A stretch of 5,670 nucleotides of DNA from Anaeromyxobacter sp. GTDB lineage: Bacteria > Myxococcota > Myxococcia > Myxococcales > Anaeromyxobacteraceae. Position numbers and translations under genes: made by a program. The stretch lies in NCBI GenBank assembly GCA_020028115.1, contig JAHWYA010000157.1:1-5670 (forward strand). Reading direction: 5' to 3'. A model generated the notes under the pieces. It did no database searches, was not told where the DNA came from, and saw nothing but the letters and a program-made list of their open reading frames with translations. This document shows positions 1 to 5,670 of the stretch, one piece after another. Position 1 is the first letter of the stretch, and each line of letters opens with the position of its first letter.

Positions 1-100
1 GCGCGGGCAGGCCGAGCCAGGCGTCGAGCGCGCGCCGGAGGGCGGCGGGCTCCGCGGGGTAGACGCTCCCCGCGCACGAGGGCGGCCGGAGCGCGGGCAC
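1..100 (-). CDS. Memo-family protein (AmmeMemoRadiSam system protein B), N-terminal fragment
   Basis: Only the first 33 codons lie in the window; the gene continues beyond base 1. The start is taken as GTG at 100-98, because the frame is closed just upstream by the ffh stop codon (109-107) and no other start codon lies between. The fragment reads MPALRPPSCAGSVYPAEP followed by a Leu/Arg-rich helix ending DAWLGLPA. The 'R.P..AG..YPA.P..L...L' pattern is the characteristic N-terminus of the Memo-like family, which is related to class III extradiol dioxygenases and in prokaryotes is often encoded with AMMECR1 and radical-SAM partners. Those partners are not visible here. All 33 codons end in G or C, which supports real coding. 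The start is six bases after the ffh stop, so co-transcription and translational coupling with ffh are likely. No strong Shine-Dalgarno is visible. The metal ligands lie further on and cannot be checked; biochemical function is unknown. Confidence 0.7.
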   Translation of the reverse strand, partial: MPALRPPSCAGSVYPAEPAALRRALDAWLGLPA

Positions 101-106
101 GCCGGT

Positions 107-1756
<1,650 letters not shown>

Positions 1757-1818
1757 GCGCGAAATGGCCCTCTCGTGCCCTCCGCCGCGCGCGAGAGCCC
1801 GCGGCGCACGGGCCGCGC

Positions 1819-1825
1819 TTATAAC
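1819..1825. promoter_or_regulatory. Candidate -10 element(s) in the divergent ffh / DUF2203 intergenic region
   Basis: The TTATAA core (1819-1824) is a rare AT-rich island in the intergenic stretch 1757-1849. On the plus strand it gives TATAAC (1820-1825), which would place transcription start near 1832, just before the AAGG ribosome site of the DUF2203 gene. Because TTATAA is its own reverse complement, the minus strand also offers a -10-like TATAAG leading towards ffh. No convincing -35 hexamer was found for either direction, so this is a suggestion from base composition and spacing rather than a demonstrated promoter. Confidence 0.3.
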
Positions 1826-1836
1826 ACGCCCATGCT

Positions 1837-1840
1837 AAGG
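1837..1840 (+). promoter_or_regulatory. Shine-Dalgarno AAGG that favours the ATG at 1850
   Basis: AAGG lies nine bases before the ATG at 1850. The alternative in-frame ATG at 1832 has no purine-rich site upstream and would fall at about the predicted transcription start, so the internal ATG is preferred for the DUF2203 gene. Confidence 0.45.
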
Positions 1841-1849
1841 TTTCCGACC

Positions 1850-2293
1850 ATGGACGAGGGGCCCCGCTTCTTCACCGTCGAGGAGGCGAACACGCTCGTC
1901 TCGACGTTGGAGATCGAGTTCGGGCGCATCGCCCAGGTCCGGTCCCTGCTCGGCCCGCTCATCCAGGCGCTCGGCGGTCCCGACGAGGCGGTGGCGATCC
2001 TCCAGGAGGGCGCGCCCCTCCCGCCCGGCCGCGAGGCGCAGGCGGAGGAGCTGCGGCGGCTCGCGGGCGAGATCACGGGCGCGGTCGAGCGGGTGAACGC
2101 GCTCGGGTGCCTCGTGAAGGACGTCGAGATGGGCCTCGTCGACTTCTACGCGCTCGTCGAGGGCGAGCCCGCCTTCCTGTGCTGGCAGTTCGGGGAGCCC
2201 GCCATCTCGCACTGGCACCCGCTGGACGAGGGGTACTCCGCCCGGAAGCCGATCGAGGGGGCGAGCGTCCCGGAGCCGCAGTTCCTCAACTGA
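1850..2293 (+). CDS. DUF2203 family protein
   Basis: This is a soluble protein of 147 residues (153 if the ATG at 1832 were used). It matches DUF2203 by three recognisable blocks: the N-terminal 'FFTVEEAN.LV..LE' (residues 7-21), the central 'V.DVEMGLVDF' (about 89-99), and the C-terminal 'LCWQFGE..I.HWH' followed by GYSARKPI (about 110-135). The middle (about 20-90) looks helical and probably forms a coiled coil or bundle. There is no signal peptide or membrane segment. The family is widespread and lacks an established biochemical role; the conserved Trp/His/Glu residues near the C-terminus are the obvious candidates for a functional site, which is inference. It is the first gene of a likely two-gene plus-strand operon, with the GMC oxidoreductase starting 17 bases after its stop. 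Length is typical for the family. Confidence 0.88.
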   Translation: MDEGPRFFTVEEANTLVSTLEIEFGRIAQVRSLLGPLIQALGGPDEAVAILQEGAPLPPGREAQAEELRRLAGEITGAVERVNALGCLVKDVEMGLVDFYALVEGEPAFLCWQFGEPAISHWHPLDEGYSARKPIEGASVPEPQFLN

Positions 2294-2310
2294 CGGGCAG
2301 GGCGGGCGCC

Positions 2311-3900
2311 GTGCTCGACTTCGACTTCGTCGTCATCGGCTCGGGGTTCGGCGGCGCGGTGTCCGCGCTCCGGCTCTCCGAGAAGGGGTGGCGCGTGGCC
2401 GTCCTCGAGATGGGGAAGCGCTGGCGCCCCGAGGACTTCGCCGAGTCGAACTGGAACCTCCGGAAGTACCTCTGGATGCCGCGCCTCGGCCTCCACGGGA
2501 TCCAGCAGATCACGATGCTCCCCCACGTCGTCGTGCTGCACGGCGCGGGCGTCGGCGGCGGGAGCCTCGTCTACGCGAACACGCTCGTGGTCCCGCCGGA
2601 GCGGGTGCTCCGCGACGCGCGCTGGCCGGCCGGGATCGACTGGGCCGCCGCGCTCGCGCCGCGGTACGCGACGGCGCGGCGGATGCTGGGCGCGACGCCC
2701 GCGCCGCAGGTGTTCCCCGCGGACGAGCTCCTGAAGGAGGTCGTCGAGGCAGAGACCGGGCGCGGGGCGACGTTCCGCAGGCACGAGGTCGCCGTCTTCT
2801 TCGGCGCGGCGGGCGAGACGGTCCCGGACCCGTACTTCGGCGGACGCGGGCCGGCGCGCACCGGGTGCACGCTGTGCGGCGGCTGCATGACGGGGTGCCG
2901 CCCCGGCGCGAAGAACACGCTCGACCGGAACTACCTGCACCTCGCCGAGGGGCTCGGCTGCGAGATCCACCCCGAGACCCTGGTCACCGACGTGCGCCCC
3001 GCGCCCGGGGGCGGGTACGAGGTCGCCGCGGAGCGCTCCACCGCGCGGCTCGCGAAGGAGCGGCGCACCTACCGCGCGCGCGGCGTCGTGCTCGCGGCCG
3101 GCGCGCTCGGCACGGTGAAGCTCCTCCTCGCGTGCAGGGAGCGCGGGAGCCTCCCCGCGCTCTCGCCGCAGCTCGGGAACTTCGTCCGGACGAACTCCGA
3201 GGCGCTCGTCGGCGCCCTCGCGCCGGACGACCGTGTCGACTTCAGCCGCGGCATCGCGATCACCTCCGGGATCGACGCGGACGAGCACACGCACGTCGAG
3301 ATCGTCCGGTACGGCAAGGGGCAGGACGCGATGGGGGCGCTCGTCACCCACCTCACGCCGGACCGTCCGCCCTGGCCGCGCTGGCTCCTCTGGCTCGGCG
3401 GGCTCCTGCGGCACCCGCTCCGCTACCTCCGCGCGCACCGGCTCCGGAACTGGGCCGCGCGCACCGCCATCGTCCTCGTCATGCAGCCGCTCGACTCGTA
3501 CCTGAGGCTCCGGCTGCGGCGCCGGCTCCTCGGGAAGGCGCTCGCGAGCGAGCTCGCGGCGGGGCCGCGGCCCCCCACGTCGATCCCGATCGCCGACCGG
3601 ATCGCGACGCGCCTCGCCGAGCGGATCGGCGGGCTGCCGGGCGGCAACGTCCTCGAGGTGTTCGGGAACCGCTCGTCGACGGCGCACATCCTCGGCGGCG
3701 CGGTGATCGCGACGGATCCGTCCGGCGGCGTCTGCGACGCCGCGGGGCGGGTGTTCGGGTACGAGGGGCTCTACGTCGCCGACGGCAGCGCCGTCCCGGT
3801 GAACCTCGGCGTGAACCCCGCGCTCACGATCACGGCGCTCGCCGAGCACGTCATGGCGGGGGTGCCGGAGAAGCCGAGGGCCAGGCCGCCCGCCCGGTGA
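2311..3900 (+). CDS. FAD-dependent GMC oxidoreductase, cholesterol-oxidase-like, with a four-cysteine motif
   Basis: This flavoenzyme of 529 residues probably oxidises an alcohol or sterol-like hydroxyl group; the substrate is unknown. The N-terminus has the FAD-binding Rossmann motif GSGFGG (10-15) and an acidic E at the end of strand two (VLEMG, 31-35). GAGVGGGSLVYAN (78-90) matches the second GMC flavin-contact segment. Near the C-terminus, TAHILGGA places His459 and VNPALTITALAE places Asn502 where cholesterol oxidases have their catalytic His and Asn. VADGSAVP (489-496) is the usual flavin-closing segment. A Cx2Cx2Cx3C cluster (C186, C189, C192, C196) followed by GAKNTLDRNYL is present; as I recall, a similar segment occurs in the ChoD-like branch. 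No signal peptide is seen. Residues about 355-400 are Trp/Leu/Arg-rich and could attach to membrane. The GTG start at 2311 is chosen because AGGG (2299-2302) sits eight bases before it and the flavin motif follows directly. It is likely co-transcribed with the DUF2203 gene. Confidence 0.92.
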   Translation: MLDFDFVVIGSGFGGAVSALRLSEKGWRVAVLEMGKRWRPEDFAESNWNLRKYLWMPRLGLHGIQQITMLPHVVVLHGAGVGGGSLVYANTLVVPPERVLRDARWPAGIDWAAALAPRYATARRMLGATPAPQVFPADELLKEVVEAETGRGATFRRHEVAVFFGAAGETVPDPYFGGRGPARTGCTLCGGCMTGCRPGAKNTLDRNYLHLAEGLGCEIHPETLVTDVRPAPGGGYEVAAERSTARLAKERRTYRARGVVLAAGALGTVKLLLACRERGSLPALSPQLGNFVRTNSEALVGALAPDDRVDFSRGIAITSGIDADEHTHVEIVRYGKGQDAMGALVTHLTPDRPPWPRWLLWLGGLLRHPLRYLRAHRLRNWAARTAIVLVMQPLDSYLRLRLRRRLLGKALASELAAGPRPPTSIPIADRIATRLAERIGGLPGGNVLEVFGNRSSTAHILGGAVIATDPSGGVCDAAGRVFGYEGLYVADGSAVPVNLGVNPALTITALAEHVMAGVPEKPRARPPAR

Positions 3901-3902
3901 GC

Positions 3903-3931
3903 ACCCGCGCGCGCGTCCACGCGGGTTCTTC
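3903..3931 (+). terminator. Candidate hairpin terminator after the GMC oxidoreductase
   Basis: ACCCGCG (3903-3909) can pair with CGCGGGT (3920-3926), giving a seven-pair GC-rich stem with a ten-base loop, followed by the short T-rich run TCTT. It begins two bases after the GMC stop codon, the right place for an intrinsic terminator. The U-tract is weak, and GC-rich DNA makes such stems by chance, so confidence is modest. It overlaps the left end of the minus-strand coding remnant described next. Confidence 0.3.
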
Positions 3932-4011
3932 CTCGGGTCGCGGAAGTAGCGGACCTCGCAGCCCGCCTCGCGGAGCGGCCGGCACAGCTCCTCCTGGGAC
4001 GGCGACGGCCT
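3904..4011 (-). pseudogene. Minus-strand coding remnant, possibly the inverted N-terminal part of a PLD-like gene
   Basis: No complete gene fits here. Reading the minus strand from 4011 downwards, all 30 codons to 3922 end in G or C, as in the intact genes of the window. The plus frame that leads into the PLD fragment has A or T at the third position in 10 of these 30 codons. The minus-strand peptide contains SQEELCRPLREAGCEVRYF followed by RDPRKNPRGRARG. The 'L..L..AG.EVR.F' and arginine-rich continuation resembles the segment that precedes the first HKD motif in many cardiolipin-synthase-like PLD proteins, but no HKD follows, because at about 3900 the sequence becomes the end of the GMC gene. 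There is no start codon with a ribosome site and no stop at a sensible place. The origin from PLD is inferred; that it is a coding remnant on the minus strand is better supported. The left edge is uncertain (3904-3922). Confidence 0.45.
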
Positions 4012-4311
4012 CACGCCGGCGCGGGCGTCTGGGAGTACCAGCCGTCGATGATGCACGCGAAGACGATCCTCGTGGACGACCGGCTCGTCGTGGTCGGGTC
4101 GATCAACTTCGACTACCTCTCGATGGAGCTGCTCGAGGAGGGCTGCCTCATCGCGGACGACCGGCCGTTCGCGGCCGCGCTCGAGCGGACGTGGCAGGAG
4201 GACCTCCGCCGCTCGCGGCAGGTCGCCGGGCGCCGGGGCGACGGCGCGCGGCCGGGGCCCACGCTGGACCGGACCGAGCTCAGCGAGTCGGCGCGGGCCG
4301 CCGCGACCTGA
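4012..4311 (+). pseudogene. 5'-truncated phospholipase D / cardiolipin-synthase-like gene (C-terminal HKD only)
   Basis: The reading frame encodes about 99 residues ending at TGA 4309-4311. It starts abruptly with AGVWEYQPSMMHAK and carries a complete HxKx4D...GS.N motif: His at 4054, Lys at 4060, Asp at 4075, Gly-Ser at 4096-4101, Asn at 4105. The 'YQPSMMHAK' lead-in and 'GSINFDYLSMELLEEG' follow-on are those of the second HKD motif of two-domain PLD proteins such as cardiolipin synthases, which join phospholipid head groups at the membrane. Those proteins are usually about 400 residues long and need both HKD motifs, so at least the first half is missing. Every codon from 4012 to the stop ends in G or C, so decay is recent or the piece is still constrained. 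An ATG at 4048 could give an 87-residue product, but it would start only two residues before the motif. Single-HKD Nuc-like nucleases are a less likely alternative. Confidence 0.75.
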
Positions 4312-4361
4312 CCTCGCGGCCGCGCTCCATCGGGCCCGGAGTCTTGGCGGCGGCGTACTGA

Positions 4362-5657
4362 TCATCGCGGCGGCGCCGCCATCGTCCACCGCAGCCCGTC
4401 CGGCGCGGTCCCTTCTACGAGGATCCACCCGAGGTGCACGGCGTGGAGGTGGTGGGCGGCGCACAGGCCGACGAGGTTCGCCGGCTCGTCGCCGCCGCCG
4501 GCGGAGCGGTACCTCACGTGGTGGACGTGCACCGCCGCCCGGGAGCAGCCCGGGACCGAGCACTGGCAGCGGTCGCGATCGAGGATGCGTCTCGAGGGCG
4601 TCTTCCGGGGCGGCAACGCGGGCTCCCAGGTCGCGATGAAGTGCGCGGCGATGATCCCGAGGGCCTCTCCGGGGGTGATTCGCCGCCCCTCGCGGTCCCA
4701 GACGGCCTCGCGGGCGGCCTGGATGGCGGTGTGGACGGTCCCGGCGATGCGGCGGGGAACGCGGACGGTCAATTCCCCGCGCGCACACATCTGCGTGTCC
4801 TGGTCGGCCTCGATGGCGCGGCGCAGCTCGATGCAGGTGGAGGTCTCGGCGCGGCGGAGCCACTCCGGGAAGGTCCGGTCGTCCGCGACCCGCGCGACGA
4901 GCCGGGCCTTCTCGTAGGTGAGGCTGCCCGCCGCCATCGCCTCCCGGAGGCCGGGGAGGAAGTAGCAGCGGCGCGCGACCCAGGCGCGCTGCTCGACCGT
5001 GCGAGGCGCCATTCCCAGCCGCTCCTCGCAGTAGTGGGCGAAGCTGGCGAAGCCGGCGTCCTGCCACAGCCCGCAGTGCTTCATCAGCATGGCGTGGTGG
5101 CCGAGGAGGAGGTCCCAGCGGTCGCGCATGGCGGCGAGCTCGCACACCCGCGCGTCGAGCCGGAGCGCCGGGTCGCCGTCGCAGAGGTCGAGCCCGGCGG
5201 GGCCGCCGTCGTCGGGGCCGCGCGGCGCCGCGACCGGCGCGATCGGGGCGAGGTAGGACCAGCGCTGCGTCTCGGCCTCGAGCGCCTCCTTGGCCACCTC
5301 GAGCCAGTCGGCGGGGCGGCCGGTGAGGACGTCGGGCGGCAGCGCGGGCGGGACGTCCTCGCCGTCCTCGCCCGCGGGAGGCTCGCCGGGGTGCGTACCG
5401 AGCCATTCCTGGCAGATCGCCTCGAGCCGCTGCCACCTCGGGGTGCCGGCGCCCATCAATCGGCCGGCAATGTCGAGGGCGCGGTCGAGCTGCGCGCGGT
5501 CCTCGGGGCGGAGGGCGAGGTCCACCCGTTCCCAGCGCTCCTCCGGTGGCGAGGCGACCGCGGCGCGGACCGCCTTCTCGAGGGCGCGGACGGTCTCGGT
5601 GCGCGCCCGCTCGACCCAGCCCGCCTCCGCCTCGCAGCGCGCCACCGGAGCGATCAC
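4362..5657 (-). CDS. HNH endonuclease domain protein
   Basis: This 431-residue protein has a C-terminal HNH nuclease domain. RCQCSVPGC (363-371) and LCAAHH (398-403) supply the zinc-binding Cys/His pairs. VHVHH (376-380) is the catalytic HH pair, and DEPANLVGLC (390-399) supplies the conserved Asn. The domain ends with HLGWILVEGTAPDGLRW, as in many such proteins. Ahead of it, residues about 170-300 are helical with segments such as FASFAHYCEERLGMAPRTV and GSLTYEKARLVARVAD, typical of large HNH proteins related to the DUF222 group. The N-terminal 160 residues are Ala/Glu/Pro-rich and poorly conserved. The family is often multicopy in genomes; cellular role and target are not established. GTG at 5657 is the start because GGAAGG (5668-5663) sits five bases before it, although the frame remains open to the window edge. 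The gene is convergent with the PLD fragment, 50 bases away; I see no clear terminator in 4312-4361. Confidence 0.85.
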   Translation of the reverse strand: MIAPVARCEAEAGWVERARTETVRALEKAVRAAVASPPEERWERVDLALRPEDRAQLDRALDIAGRLMGAGTPRWQRLEAICQEWLGTHPGEPPAGEDGEDVPPALPPDVLTGRPADWLEVAKEALEAETQRWSYLAPIAPVAAPRGPDDGGPAGLDLCDGDPALRLDARVCELAAMRDRWDLLLGHHAMLMKHCGLWQDAGFASFAHYCEERLGMAPRTVEQRAWVARRCYFLPGLREAMAAGSLTYEKARLVARVADDRTFPEWLRRAETSTCIELRRAIEADQDTQMCARGELTVRVPRRIAGTVHTAIQAAREAVWDREGRRITPGEALGIIAAHFIATWEPALPPRKTPSRRILDRDRCQCSVPGCSRAAVHVHHVRYRSAGGGDEPANLVGLCAAHHLHAVHLGWILVEGTAPDGLRWTMAAPPR

Positions 5658-5670
5658 CTGCGCCTTCCGG

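Noticed and set aside
3904..4025. Site-specific invertible DNA switch bounded by CCCGCGC and GCGCGGG
   Set aside because: The arms are only seven bases and GC-only, no recombinase gene is near, and flipping the segment does not restore a reading frame. An old rearrangement or mis-assembly is more economical.
2388..4361. Plus-strand open frame of 657 codons overlapping the GMC gene
   Set aside because: It is a shifted frame of the GMC and PLD coding regions, almost wholly Arg/Ala/Gly/Pro, with no recognisable domain.
4312..4361. Possible hairpins (GCCGC...GCGGC, CTCC...GGAG) between the convergent PLD fragment and HNH gene
   Set aside because: Stems are short and interrupted, with no T-tract on either strand; expected by chance at this base composition.
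4369..4380. Perfect palindrome GGCGGCGCCGCC near the end of the HNH gene
   Set aside because: It is explained by codons for Ala-Ala-Pro-Pro at the C-terminus and has no loop or T-run, so it is not supported as a terminator or operator.
2146..5436. Very long minus-strand open frame of about 1,096 codons
   Set aside because: It runs antisense to the GMC gene and then out of frame through the HNH gene; its translation is Arg/Pro/Ala-rich and low in complexity. It is open only because stop codons are rare at this GC content. Only the short 3904-4011 part looks coding.

Overview
This is a very GC-rich bacterial window, with protein-coding third positions almost entirely G or C. The gene content (a long-tailed Ffh, DUF2203, a GMC oxidase of the cholesterol-oxidase type, and a large HNH protein of a kind I associate with deltaproteobacterial/myxobacterial-like genomes) suggests a free-living, high-GC soil or environmental bacterium. 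That taxonomic guess is inference only; no rRNA or other marker in the window settles it.

Layout. At the left edge, on the minus strand, is the start of a gene running off the window whose first 33 residues look like the Memo-family 'AmmeMemoRadiSam system protein B'. It lies directly downstream of, and in the same frame as, ffh (107-1756, minus), the protein subunit of the signal recognition particle. A short divergent intergenic region (1757-1849) separates ffh from a plus-strand pair: a DUF2203 protein (1850-2293) and, 17 bases on, an FAD-dependent GMC oxidoreductase (2311-3900) carrying an unusual ferredoxin-like four-cysteine motif. At the right, a minus-strand HNH-endonuclease-like gene (4362-5657) points back towards them.

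The odd part lies between the GMC gene and the HNH gene (3901-4361). The plus strand there encodes only the last ~100 residues of a phospholipase-D/cardiolipin-synthase-like protein, keeping one HKD motif and nothing of the first half. Immediately upstream, from about 3904 to 4011, the coding signal is on the other strand: all 30 minus-strand codons from 4011 down to 3922 end in G or C, whereas 10 of the 30 plus-strand codons do not. From 4012 onward the plus strand is perfectly GC3. The minus-strand piece reads as a plausible protein segment, possibly from the N-terminal half of the same PLD family. The simplest reading is a decayed PLD gene that suffered deletion plus a small inversion, or a mis-joined assembly.

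I saw no CRISPR array, tRNA, rRNA, insertion sequence or evident novel system. Housekeeping secretion (Ffh) and redox/lipid-type enzymes share the window without an obvious joint pathway.
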